Below are positions 7,883 through 15,759 of a stretch of DNA of 64,000 nucleotides, piece by piece; within the stretch, counting starts at the first letter, position 1, and each line of letters opens with the position of its first letter. The stretch lies in assembly GCA_002423545.1 (NCBI GenBank), contig DIWP01000023.1, positions 10,770 through 74,769 on the forward strand, in the 5' to 3' direction. Position numbers and translations under genes: made by a program. The stretch comes from Thermoleophilia bacterium UBA6103. GTDB taxonomy: Bacteria > Actinomycetota > Thermoleophilia > UBA2241. Under the pieces are notes generated by a model. The model made no database searches. It saw nothing but the letters and a program-made list of their open reading frames with translations, and was not told the origin of the DNA.

Positions 7883-7950
7883 GTCCAACAGGCACATCGA
7901 GCCGGACGACCCGGCGGTAGGGCGCCTGTGTGCCCATCGAATGCGTGACC
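7883..7950 (+). other. Degenerate attC-like site 3
   Basis: GTCCAACAGGCACATCGAGC shares the CAAGCACATCGAGC pattern of attC 1 and 2, and TGTGCCC appears in the right arm. The R'' end has drifted to GCGTGACC in place of GTTRRRY and the R' does not match the previous cassette start. It is probably inactive. Confidence 0.45.
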
Positions 7951-7992
7951 GGTGTGACCGCGGCAGTAGATGTCGAGTAGATCGGAGGGGCG

Positions 7993-8322
7993 ATGACCTC
8001 AGACGTGGCATTCGTCGAGTATGTCTGCGATCAGATGCGTGGCGCCGGGCTTATCAGGTCCCGGAAGATGTTCGGCGAATTCGCGATCTACTGCGACGAC
8101 AGGGTCGTCGCACTCATCTGCGACGACCAGCTGTTCGTGAAGCCCACACCCGGAGGTCGGGCGTTCATCGGGACCCCCGTCGAGTCGCCGCCATATCAGG
8201 GAGCCAAGCCGCACTTCCTGATCGGGGACGGCATCGAGGACCGGGAGTGGCTGACCGGACTCATCGAAGTGACGGCGCGCGGACTTCCCACGCCCAAGGC
8301 CCGGAAGCCGAGGTCCAGGTAG
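7993..8322 (+). CDS. TfoX N-terminal-domain protein
   Basis: The 109-residue protein is a stand-alone TfoX_N domain: FVEYVCDQMRGAG, then RKMFGEFAIYCDDRVVALIC and QLFVKPTPGG, followed by YQGAKPHFLIG. In proteobacteria TfoX/Sxy regulates competence, but solitary domains like this are widespread in Actinomycetota with no known role. The tail PKARKPRSR is basic. A GGAGGGG ribosome site is 5 nt before the ATG. It lies just beyond the decayed attC and may once have been a cassette; no attC follows it. Confidence 0.75.
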   Translation: MTSDVAFVEYVCDQMRGAGLIRSRKMFGEFAIYCDDRVVALICDDQLFVKPTPGGRAFIGTPVESPPYQGAKPHFLIGDGIEDREWLTGLIEVTARGLPTPKARKPRSR

Positions 8323-8452
8323 GAGCGTGTGGGGGTTGCCGGGCAGGAGCGTGTGGGAGCCGTCGCGCCTGCGTGAAGCTCACGGGGTCGGGTCGGCGAC
8401 CCCGGGAGCCGCTGCCGAAGCCGTCGACGTCGTGCCGACTCGTGGAGGCCAC

Positions 8453-9070
8453 GTGACACACATCGCACCTCTAGCTCCACCTCTCGCCGCCGTCGACCTC
8501 TACTGGCTCCCCCTGGGGGCCGGAGGCCATTCGGTGAGGCTGAACGGCAAGGTCTTCGAGGCCGGCGTGGCGCTGCGCGAGCGCCGCCGCCGCTTCGACC
8601 TGTACCACTCGGCCTTGGAGGTCCGCGTGCCGGAGGGCCGTTACACGATCGAGAGCGCTCCGGTGCCGAACGCACGGGCCGATGAGCGGGGCGTCGTCGC
8701 CGGAGGCCCCGTCGGGGCCCGCTGGGCCGGTCGCCTGCGCATCTTCCGCCATGAGATCCGCTGCTGGCGCGACGGCGTCATCCCCGACCTCGACGAGGCG
8801 GTGGCGAGCCCCCAACGGCTGACGCGGGATCAGGAGACGGCGCGACGAGTGCTCCGCCTGGCGCCGCACGTACCCACGCCGGTGTGGGGCCGCGACGAGC
8901 TCAGAGCCGGAGAGATGTGGAACTCGAACTCGATCATCTCGTGGCTCCTCGTGATGAGCTGCATCGGCCAGAGAGCGGTCAGCATGCCGGCCGGCGGGCG
9001 GGCACCGGGCCGGGACTCGGGCCTGGTGGTGGCGCAGAGGCCACTTGACACCACGCACCGGAGACCCTAG
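8453..9070 (+). CDS. Conserved-looking protein of unknown function
   Basis: I do not recognise a characterised family. The 205-residue protein begins at GTG 8453 after GGAGG (6 nt); an upstream extension in frame is not protein-like. Conserved-looking stretches are VDLYWLPLGAGGHSVRLNG, FDLYHSALEV, FRHEIRCWRDGVIPD and MWNSNSIISWLL. The His-plus-Asn/Ser arrangement faintly recalls permuted NlpC/LRAT-like folds, but no catalytic Cys is evident, so this is only a hint. The last 25 residues are low-complexity. Its stop codon directly abuts the second tandem-dyad operator. No signal peptide or membrane segment is seen. Confidence 0.6.
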   Translation: MTHIAPLAPPLAAVDLYWLPLGAGGHSVRLNGKVFEAGVALRERRRRFDLYHSALEVRVPEGRYTIESAPVPNARADERGVVAGGPVGARWAGRLRIFRHEIRCWRDGVIPDLDEAVASPQRLTRDQETARRVLRLAPHVPTPVWGRDELRAGEMWNSNSIISWLLVMSCIGQRAVSMPAGGRAPGRDSGLVVAQRPLDTTHRRP

Positions 9071-9071
9071 G

Positions 9072-9107
9072 ATGCCCGCATAGCGGAAGACGTGCCCGCA
9101 TTGCGGG
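9072..9107. promoter_or_regulatory. Tandem-dyad operator candidate, copy 2 (upstream of second Mo-enzyme operon)
   Basis: ATGCCCGCATAGCGGAAG followed 20 bp later by GTGCCCGCATTGCGGG gives two dyads, CCGC-ATA-GCGG and CCCGCATTGCGGG. Sequence, order and spacing match the copy at 4638-4674, and the flanks also agree (ATTTCC versus CACTTCC). It lies about 330 bp before the start of the alpha-like gene. Confidence 0.6.
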
Positions 9108-9274
9108 ATTCACTTCCGATGAGTCGCTGTGAGATGGGGGTCGACGGGCACCATGGCGAGCATCGCGGCAGCTGCCGGGCGGCGACCGTGCGCGTCCACT
9201 CGCCTCCGATCCGACCCTCAGGCCCGCTTCCCTCATCGCATCTTTCAGCGTCCTTCACATCGCATCTCTCCGCA

Positions 9275-9350
9275 TCCCTCACTCTCCGCGTCCCTCACTC
9301 TCAGCGTCGCCACTCTCAGCGTCGCCATCATTCCGCGCGCGCGCGCGAGC
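9275..9350. repeat. Pyrimidine-rich short tandem repeats and an alternating CG run
   Basis: Three imperfect units of about 15-16 bp (CACTCTCMGCGTCSC) run from about 9279 to 9326, preceded by CGCATC-rich copies from 9238. They are followed by a GC dinucleotide run at about 9334-9348. No gene is visible between the operator at 9107 and the ATG at 9435; this is the long leader or promoter region of the second Mo-enzyme operon. Confidence 0.55.
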
Positions 9351-9434
9351 GCCATACGCCAGACGGCATGAGCACACCGACCGCATGAGCACACCGCCGA
9401 CGACCCGGCAAGCGCCGACCCGGAGGAGCATGGT

Positions 9435-12035
9435 ATGGCAGAAGACATGAGCAAGACCGGAGCCACCGGCGAACGCACGCTGGTGCGAGACATCAGCTTC
9501 TGCGGCGTGCCGGAGAACGGTTCCAACGCCTCGATGGTGGATGTCAAGGACGGCAGGATCATCCGCATCCGCCCGATGCACTACGACTGGAAGTACGACC
9601 CCGAGAAGGACATGAACCCGTGGAAGTTCGAGGCCCGCGGGTCGACCTTTGAGCCCAGCATGAAGACGCTCATCCCGCCGTACTCGATCGCGTACAAGAA
9701 GAGGGTCTACTCTCCCGCCCGCATCCGCTACCCGATGCAGCGCGTCGACTTCGACCCCGACGGCGAGCGCAACCCGCAGAACCGCGGCAAGAGCAAGTAC
9801 AAGCGTATCTCCTGGGACACGGCGCTCGACATCATCGTCGGCGAGATGGAGCGCATCAAGAAGACGTACGGCCCCACGGCGCTGCTCTACCAGTGCGACC
9901 AGCACGGCGAGAACAAGGTCGTGCAGGCCTGTCACGGCGCCGGCCGCAAGCTGCTGCGCGCCTGGGGCGGCTTCACCCTGCAGATCCGCCAGCCCGACAG
10001 CTGGGAAGGCTGGTGGTGGGGCAACAAGCACCTCTGGGGCTGTGAGCCGGTCGGCCAGGGGCAGCAGAGCAACCTGCTCTACGACATCTCCAGGAACACC
10101 GAGCTGCTCCTGTTCTGGGGCTGCGACCAGGAGACGACCCCGTGGGGCTGGCAGGGCCAGCTGCCCAGCCGGCTGAGCTACTGGTGGAGCGACATCGGGA
10201 TCAAGCAGATCTACGTCTGCCCCGACCTCAACTACGCCGCCGCCGTGCACGCCGACCGCTGGATCCCGGTGCTGCCCAATACCGACGCGGCGCTGTACCT
10301 GGCGATCACCCACCGCTGGTTCACCCGTGGCACCTACGACAAGGAGTACCTCAAGACCCACGCCGTGGGCGTCGAGAAGTTCGAGGCCTACGTGATGGGC
10401 GAGGAAGACGGCGTGCCCAAGACGCCGGAGTGGGCGGCACCCATCTGCGGCGTGCCGGCACGCGTCATCAAGGCCCTGGCCGACGAGTGGGCGGGCAAGC
10501 GCACCACGGTCGTGATCGGCAACGGCGGCCCCGGCATCCGCGGGCCGTACGCCACCGAGCCGGCCCGCCTGCAGGCCATCTGCCTCGCCATGCAGGGCCT
10601 CGGCAAGCCCGGTCAAAACCAGGCCAAGATGATCGAGTGGGGCCTGTTCGACAAGCCCGACCAGTACGCGCAGCCCAAGCCGCTGCGGGTGCCCAACCTG
10701 CGCAGCGCCTACACCGGCGGCCACCCCGACGAGACCAACCACCCGTCGTTCATCCCCAAGACGTACGTGCCCAAGGCGATCCTCGAGGGCGAGTGCGACT
10801 GGTACGGCTGCGAGAGCGAGACGGCGCCGCGCGAGAACCAGTTCGTCCACTACAAGTACCCGGCCGACGGCTGCTCCAAGATCCACATGGTCTGGACCGA
10901 CTCGCCGAGCTGGATCACCTGCTGGAACTCGGGCAACGACTACGTGCGCGCCATGCGCCACCCCGACATCGAGTTCATGTTCTGCCAGCACCCGTGGCTG
11001 GAGAACGACGCCCTGCTGGCCGACATCATCCTCCCCGTGAACACCAAGCTGGAGGAGGACGACATCGCCGGCGACATCTTCAGCGGCCAGTACAACCTGC
11101 TCTTCCCCGAGCACAAATGCATCGAGCCGCTGGCCGAGAGCTTCAGCGACTACGAGATCGCCGTGATGCTCTCCGAGCGCCTGGGCCTGCTCGAGGAGTA
11201 CACCGGCGGCAAGACCATCCCCGAGCTCATCAAATACGGCTACGAGACCTCGCGCTGCGACGACCTCATCAGCTGGGAGGAGCTCAACGAGAAGGGCTAC
11301 TACGTGGTCCCCACGGCCGACGACTGGGAAGACGTGCCGGCCGGCTTCTACAACTTCTACAAGGATCCCAAGAAGTACCCGCTCAGCACGCCGACCGGCC
11401 TGCTCGAGTTCGAGGCGCAGGGTCTGGTCGAGCACTTCCCCGACGACAAGGAGCGGCCGCCGGTGCCCAAGTGGGTGGCGCAGGGCATCAGCCACGAGGA
11501 GACGCTCGGCACCGACCGCGCGCAGAAGTATCCGCTGCTCGTGATCTCCAACCACCCGCGCTGGAGCGTCCACTCGCAGCACGAGGACATCACCTGGCTG
11601 CGCGAGATCGAGACGTGCAAGGTGACCGGTCCCGACGGCTACCAGTACCACCCCATCTGGCTGCACCCCAGCACGGCCCAGAAGCGCGGCATCAGGAGCG
11701 GCGACGTGGTCTCCATCTTCAACGACCGCGGCACCGTGCTCGCCGGCGCCTACATCACCGAGCGCATCATGCCGGACGTGGTCTACATAGACCACGGCGC
11801 CAAGTGGGACCCCATCGTCCCCGGCGAGATAGACCGCGGCGGCGCCATCAACACCATCGTGCCACGTCACACGACGTCCAAGAACGCCGTCGGCCACGCG
11901 GTCAGCGGCTTCCTGGTCGACATCGAGAAGACCGATCTGGAAGAGCTCAAGCGGAAATACCCGGAAGCCTTCGAGAAGCCGTTCCACCCGTGTGCCGGTC
12001 CCGGCCTGGAAGCCTGCATCCTGGGGGTGGAGTGA
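9435..12035 (+). CDS. Transhydroxylase/catechol-dehydroxylase-like molybdoenzyme, catalytic subunit
   Basis: This 866-residue DMSO-reductase-family protein is a distant paralogue of the 1975-4578 product. Shared features are SNASMVDVKDGRIIRIRP near the N-terminus, the Mo-ligand context QPDSWEGWWWG (Asp188-Ser189), His157 in CDQHGEN, ADIILPVNTKLEEDDI, and the C-terminal SNHPRWSVHSQHED. The FPGYAEGG segment carrying the transhydroxylase active-site Tyr is absent, so the substrate probably differs. Gut actinobacterial catechol dehydroxylases belong to the same wider clade, which makes a phenolic substrate plausible but unproven. No Tat signal or N-terminal Fe-S motif is seen. GGAGGAG precedes the ATG by 6 nt, and the next gene overlaps the stop by one base. 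Confidence 0.8.
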   Translation: MAEDMSKTGATGERTLVRDISFCGVPENGSNASMVDVKDGRIIRIRPMHYDWKYDPEKDMNPWKFEARGSTFEPSMKTLIPPYSIAYKKRVYSPARIRYPMQRVDFDPDGERNPQNRGKSKYKRISWDTALDIIVGEMERIKKTYGPTALLYQCDQHGENKVVQACHGAGRKLLRAWGGFTLQIRQPDSWEGWWWGNKHLWGCEPVGQGQQSNLLYDISRNTELLLFWGCDQETTPWGWQGQLPSRLSYWWSDIGIKQIYVCPDLNYAAAVHADRWIPVLPNTDAALYLAITHRWFTRGTYDKEYLKTHAVGVEKFEAYVMGEEDGVPKTPEWAAPICGVPARVIKALADEWAGKRTTVVIGNGGPGIRGPYATEPARLQAICLAMQGLGKPGQNQAKMIEWGLFDKPDQYAQPKPLRVPNLRSAYTGGHPDETNHPSFIPKTYVPKAILEGECDWYGCESETAPRENQFVHYKYPADGCSKIHMVWTDSPSWITCWNSGNDYVRAMRHPDIEFMFCQHPWLENDALLADIILPVNTKLEEDDIAGDIFSGQYNLLFPEHKCIEPLAESFSDYEIAVMLSERLGLLEEYTGGKTIPELIKYGYETSRCDDLISWEELNEKGYYVVPTADDWEDVPAGFYNFYKDPKKYPLSTPTGLLEFEAQGLVEHFPDDKERPPVPKWVAQGISHEETLGTDRAQKYPLLVISNHPRWSVHSQHEDITWLREIETCKVTGPDGYQYHPIWLHPSTAQKRGIRSGDVVSIFNDRGTVLAGAYITERIMPDVVYIDHGAKWDPIVPGEIDRGGAINTIVPRHTTSKNAVGHAVSGFLVDIEKTDLEELKRKYPEAFEKPFHPCAGPGLEACILGVE

Positions 12036-12868
12036 TGGGCAAGGTCCTGGTCATCGACCTGAGCATCTGCAACGGCTGCTACAACTGCCAGGTGGCCTGC
12101 AAAGACGAGCACGTGGCCAACGACTGGTCGCCGATCGCCAAGCCGCAGCCCGACACGGGGCAGTTCTGGAACAAGATCACCGACAAGGTGCGCGGTCAGG
12201 TGCCCAAGGTGATGGTCACCTACATGCACACCATCTGCATGCACTGCGACGACGCGCCGTGCATCCCATCGTGCAACGTCGGCGCCATCTACAAGCGCGA
12301 CGACGGGGCGGTGATCATCGACCCGGACAAGTGCCGCGGCAACAAGATGTGTCTGGCGGCGTGTCCATACCCGGACGTCATCTACTTCAACGACGCCCTC
12401 AACATCGCCCAGAAGTGCACGTTCTGCGCACACCTTCTGGACGACGGCTGGACGGAGCCGCGCTGCGTGGATGCCTGCCCCACCGGCGCCTTCACCTTCG
12501 GCGACGAGGACGACCCGAAGATCAGGGAGCTCGTGGCCAAGGCGGAGCCGGTGCTCATGCCCGGCCATGAGGACGTGAAGCCACGGGTGTTCTTCATCGG
12601 CCTGCCGAAGCCGTTCATCGCCGGCGCGGTGTTCGACAGCGAGGCCGACGAGTGCACCGAGGGCGCCGTCGTGACGGCGACCAACGTCGAGAGCGGTGCC
12701 ACCTGTACGGCGACCACCGACGGCTACGGCGACTTCTGGCTGCGGGACCTGGAGCCCGGCACGTACAACCTGGTGATCGAGAAGGACGGCTACCTGCCGG
12801 AGAAGACGGGCCCGGTGGACGCCGGCGAAGACATCAACATCGGCGACATCGCGGTCTGGAAGACCTGA
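12035..12868 (+). CDS. Fe-S electron-transfer subunit with C-terminal beta domain
   Basis: The 277-residue partner of the preceding enzyme has 15 ligand cysteines in four groups: C12/15/18/22, C68/71/76/80, C100/106/110 and C128/131/144/148. This is more than its paralogue at 1142-1978, and the first group has the normal fourth Cys (C22). The C100-x5-C-x3-C group is unusual, so three or four [4Fe-4S] clusters are possible. Residues from about 205 form a Cna-B/transthyretin-like domain (DGYGDFWLRDLEPGTYNLVI), as in BthL. It starts within TGATG at the end of the catalytic gene, implying coupled translation. It should pass electrons to or from the Mo site in the cytoplasm. Confidence 0.82.
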   Translation: MGKVLVIDLSICNGCYNCQVACKDEHVANDWSPIAKPQPDTGQFWNKITDKVRGQVPKVMVTYMHTICMHCDDAPCIPSCNVGAIYKRDDGAVIIDPDKCRGNKMCLAACPYPDVIYFNDALNIAQKCTFCAHLLDDGWTEPRCVDACPTGAFTFGDEDDPKIRELVAKAEPVLMPGHEDVKPRVFFIGLPKPFIAGAVFDSEADECTEGAVVTATNVESGATCTATTDGYGDFWLRDLEPGTYNLVIEKDGYLPEKTGPVDAGEDINIGDIAVWKT

Positions 12869-12956
12869 CGGGACGAGGCACACGCGGGGGCTGGGACGAG
12901 TCCCCCCACGCCTTCACCTACCGGGATCGACGGACGAGACCCGGCTACAGACAGAG

Positions 12957-12993
12957 GGGCGGCCGCTGGAAGCAGCGGCCGCCCTCCTTCTTC
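12957..12993 (+). terminator. Hairpin terminator of the second Mo-enzyme operon
   Basis: A perfect 12-bp stem GGGCGGCCGCTG / CAGCGGCCGCCC with a GAAG loop is followed by TCCTTCTTC. It lies between convergent genes and could serve both strands. Confidence 0.75.
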
Positions 12994-13052
12994 ATGCACG
13001 TCGGTATCCGAGTGGTCGGGCGCCGGCCGATGGCGACGGCTGAGGACCTCGG

Positions 13053-13835
13053 TCAGACGCCGTCGAGCGTGCGCTGGATCTGGTCGCGGACCGCGAGCAG
13101 CGCCGCGACCACGCGGTCCTGATCTTCGTAGAAGCGCGCCGCCGGCATCGGCACCGAGATCGACGCCGCGCTGCCGTCCACGTCGACCACCGCGACCGCC
13201 ACGGCGCAGATACCCTCGCGGATCTCCTCGCGGTCGTAGGCGAGCCCACTGGCATGCACGTCGGTCAGCTCGCGCAGCAGCGCCTCACGAGACGGCGCCT
13301 TGCCCTCCAGCGTCGGCTCCAGCCGCGGCGGCAGCCGGCGACGCAGCTCGTCTGCCGGCAGCTGAGCCAGCAGAGCCTTGCCGCTCGCCAGGCTGTATGC
13401 CGGGAAGTGCACCCCGACGCGGGCGATGGCCATCAGCTCGCGCTGCAGCGCCTGGTGCTGCGCGATGTAGAGGACCTGGCCGCCGTCGAGGACCGCCAGG
13501 TCGACGGTCTCGTTGAGCTGCCTTGAGAGCGTCTCCAGATGCGGCTCGACGATGCTGCGCAGGTCTCGCCGCGCAGAGGCCGCCAGGCGCAGAAGGCCGG
13601 GGCCCAGCTCACGCCGGCCGCTCCCGGGGTCGACCGCCACGTAGCCGACCCGCTCCAGCGCCCGGCAGATGCGATGCACCGTGGTCTTGGGAAGGTCGGT
13701 GCGCGCGGCGAGCTGCGAGAACGTCAGGCCGCCGGGGGCATCGGCCAGCGCGCTGAGGATGGCCGCCGTACGGGCGATGACCTGGACGCCGTCGGACGCC
13801 TGCTTGCCGGCGTCGTCCTGGACTCCCTCTGCCAC
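13053..13835 (-). CDS. IclR-family transcriptional regulator
   Basis: The 260-residue protein has an N-terminal winged helix (TAAILSALADAPGGLTFSQL, then RTDLPKTTVHRICRALERVGYV, about 23-66). A C-terminal effector domain follows (ETVDLAVLDGGQVLYIAQ, YSLASGKALLAQL, then SGLAYDREEIREGICAVAVAV). IclR proteins commonly control aromatic or short-acid catabolism through a small-molecule ligand. It is convergent with the second Mo-enzyme operon and is the best local candidate to bind the tandem-dyad motif; this is inference. A partial, decayed copy of the gene lies upstream, and CCGT-CCC-ACGG at 13890-13900 in its own leader could be an autoregulatory site. Confidence 0.9.
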   Translation of the reverse strand: MAEGVQDDAGKQASDGVQVIARTAAILSALADAPGGLTFSQLAARTDLPKTTVHRICRALERVGYVAVDPGSGRRELGPGLLRLAASARRDLRSIVEPHLETLSRQLNETVDLAVLDGGQVLYIAQHQALQRELMAIARVGVHFPAYSLASGKALLAQLPADELRRRLPPRLEPTLEGKAPSREALLRELTDVHASGLAYDREEIREGICAVAVAVVDVDGSAASISVPMPAARFYEDQDRVVAALLAVRDQIQRTLDGV

Positions 13836-13901
13836 GGCTCACCTCCCCACCACTCGAGCGCTGCTCCACGCATCGCTGTCGGGAGTGTACCGTCCCACGG
13901 A

Positions 13902-13980
13902 ACGATCTGTCCGCCCGGGCGTCCGGACGTGTCACCGCGATCTCGCGCCGCAGCGACGCGACCGAACGCGGCGCCGGTGA
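13902..13980. repeat. 79-bp interspersed repeat, copy A
   Basis: From ACGATCTGTCCGCC to GCGGCGCCGGTGA this stretch is about 85 percent identical by eye to 18054-18133. The conserved part contains a hairpin CCGCGATC ... GAACGCGG (one mismatch here, perfect in copy B). Both copies lie upstream of a minus-strand gene (iclR here, the broken ATPase there). It abuts the point where similarity of the neighbouring fragment to iclR ends. Confidence 0.65.
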
Positions 13981-13984
13981 TGGG

Positions 13985-14150
13985 AGAGGGGCCGGCCGCG
14001 GTCCAGTGCCGACGGGTCCACCGTCTCGTAGGATCGCCCGGAGGGCTCGGCCGGGTACAGCTCGACGATGCTGAGCGCGTCGCGGCGCGCTGCGCCGGCC
14101 AGGCGCAGCAATCCGGGACCCGACGTGAGCGGCGTATCGCGCCGCAGGAA
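13985..14150 (-). pseudogene. Decayed internal fragment of an iclR gene
   Basis: Read on the minus strand, SGPGLLRLAGAARRDALSIV followed by ELYPAEPSGRSYETVDPSAL aligns with LGPGLLRLAASARRDLRSIV and EPHLETLSRQLNETVDLAVL of the intact IclR at 13053-13835. About 45-50 codons remain, with no start, no winged helix and no effector domain end. It is a partial tandem duplication or the relic of a second regulator. The rest of the 13836-14319 gap shows no gene. Confidence 0.7.
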
Positions 14151-14319
14151 GGCGCGCCCGGACTGCCGCCGGCTACAGTCTGGAGTGCGAGATACCGATG
14201 ACCAAGGTACGGCGAGCACGAAGAGGCGATCCAGCATCCCGCCTCCTCCGCCACGCAGGAGGCTCGCCGATATGCCGGACGGTCCGTGAAGGCCCGAGTC
14301 GCGCGAAAGGGACGGCCAG

Positions 14320-15759
14320 ATGAGAAGACTCGCGGTGGTGCTCGCGGTGGCGGCGTCCGTGGTGCTCGCTGCCGTGCCCGGCGCGAGCGCCGAACCACTG
14401 CACGTGGCCGATCGGGCAGGCGGCGCGTCGGCTTCACGTGCCCCGGACGGTGCCTCGGTATCCTCCAGGCAAGCCGACCAGCTCGAGGTGGTGGCGCACC
14501 ACGTCAGGTACAGGCGGTCGCTCCTGAACTGGAAGGAGAATCCCGACTTCGCCTTCTGGAAGAACGCCGGCGGCCTGGAATCGTGTCGCGAGCGGATCTG
14601 GATAGGCGAGGTCTGGAAGCCTCGACCGGGTCGGATCCGAAACGTCATCTTCGTCTCGGCGGGACAACAGGGGACGCGCTACACGTGGAGTGCGGAGGCC
14701 AACATCACCACGGGTCAGAGCGAGGCCTGGCGCGGCGCGAAAGACGCCCGCACGCACACGGTCCCGATCAGAAGGCTGTCGGTCGCCGGGCTCATCCACG
14801 AAGACGGCGTCTCCAACGAGGGCCGACGCTACGGATTCAAGCCTGAAGACACGCTGTTCGTCCTTGTCTTCGACGCGGCCTTCTACTACAGCCTGGATGC
14901 GACCAACAAGCAGATCATCGAGAACGGCTACTACGACTACCTGCTCGACAGGATGGGTCCGCTTCCCGACAACGTGCAGACCGTGCTCATGGTGGGCTCC
15001 AGCCGCGGCGGCGCCCTGGCGTGCAGGCTGGCGAAAAGGTTCATGGGCGATTCGTCACCGGTCCGCCACGCCCGCATCCTGGTGGCCACCCTGGACGCCG
15101 TCGCCAACAAGGAACAGAGCGAGTGCGGGATCACGACCGGCACGACCACCAACCCGCTGAACGGCAGCTACCGTGCCTACAAGGCTGCTCTGAGCGACTA
15201 CTTCGGCGACCCGACGCCCGAGTGGCTCAGCATGTACCAGGTGATCGGCGGCGCCAAGGTGGTGCCGCTGCAGCCCACCAATGTGGCGCGGGCCTTCATC
15301 AACGATGGGACCCCGACGTTCGACTACTCCTTCAACTGGGTCGACCGCGGCCATACCGACATCGGCCGCCCCTGGCGCGACGATTGCTCGGGGGCACTGC
15401 TGGACTGGGTGGCCGCGAAGCACGGGATGGCCCCGGCTTCGTCACCCACGCTCTCGCGACCTTCCACGCCATCGAAGGTCAAACGCGGCCAACGGTTCGT
15501 CGTATCGGGCACGTTCAAGCCGCGCTTCCCCGCCGGCACCGAGGCGGTGACGGTGAAGGCCTACCGGCGGGTGGCCGGCAAGTGGAGGCTTTTCCGCAGG
15601 TACAGGGCGGTCGACACCGACGCCGGCACGCTCACGCGCTATCGCGCCAGAGTGAGCATCACGACACGGGGCCGGTACCGCTTCCGGGCTTTCGCCCGGT
15701 CGAGCGCCGAGTGGCGGGTGGCCGGCAGCGGCTTCAGTCGCACGCTGACGGTGAGATAG
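14320..15759 (+). CDS. Secreted alpha/beta-hydrolase-like protein with C-terminal beta domain
   Basis: The 479-residue protein starts with a Sec signal peptide (MRRLAVVLAVAASVVLAAVP, cleavage likely after GASA at about 24). A hydrolase-like core follows: VLMVGSSRGGALA with Ser228 in a G-x-S-x-G elbow, and DRGHTDIG with His345. Between them are LFVLVFDAAFYY and many aromatic residues. From about 375 a tail rich in Lys/Arg and beta strands (VVSGTFKPRFPAGTEAVTVK) resembles Ig-like surface domains. It may be a secreted esterase, but the substrate and the acid residue are not clear. No neighbouring gene suggests a pathway. Confidence 0.65.
   Translation: MRRLAVVLAVAASVVLAAVPGASAEPLHVADRAGGASASRAPDGASVSSRQADQLEVVAHHVRYRRSLLNWKENPDFAFWKNAGGLESCRERIWIGEVWKPRPGRIRNVIFVSAGQQGTRYTWSAEANITTGQSEAWRGAKDARTHTVPIRRLSVAGLIHEDGVSNEGRRYGFKPEDTLFVLVFDAAFYYSLDATNKQIIENGYYDYLLDRMGPLPDNVQTVLMVGSSRGGALACRLAKRFMGDSSPVRHARILVATLDAVANKEQSECGITTGTTTNPLNGSYRAYKAALSDYFGDPTPEWLSMYQVIGGAKVVPLQPTNVARAFINDGTPTFDYSFNWVDRGHTDIGRPWRDDCSGALLDWVAAKHGMAPASSPTLSRPSTPSKVKRGQRFVVSGTFKPRFPAGTEAVTVKAYRRVAGKWRLFRRYRAVDTDAGTLTRYRARVSITTRGRYRFRAFARSSAEWRVAGSGFSRTLTVR

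Larger units (their letters stand above)
5015..7950 (+). mobile_element. Integron-type gene cassette array lacking an integrase (CALIN-like)
   Basis: Two well-formed 63-bp attC sites (5539-5601, 6268-6330) and one decayed site (about 7883-7950) follow short, same-strand genes typical of cassettes. The ends match cassette logic. GTTGGGT at 5015-5021 is complementary to the ACCCAAC that opens the first attC. GTTATGC ending the first attC is complementary to the GCATAAC that opens the second. Cassettes therefore run roughly 5016-5595 (hicBA) and 5596-6324 (higBA), then a third unit of GNAT, methyltransferase and higA remnant. No tyrosine-recombinase IntI gene is present in the window. Such clusters of attC sites lacking an integrase are known, but I cannot say how common this one is. 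Confidence 0.7.

Noticed and set aside
8322..8360. Direct repeat GGAGCGTGTGGG (two copies) as a recombination site
   Set aside because: Only two short copies, without the inverted arms of an attC or terminal repeats of an insertion sequence.
9279..11987. 902-codon minus-strand frame opposite the second Mo enzyme
   Set aside because: Antisense shadow of the conserved catalytic subunit; no recognisable domain.
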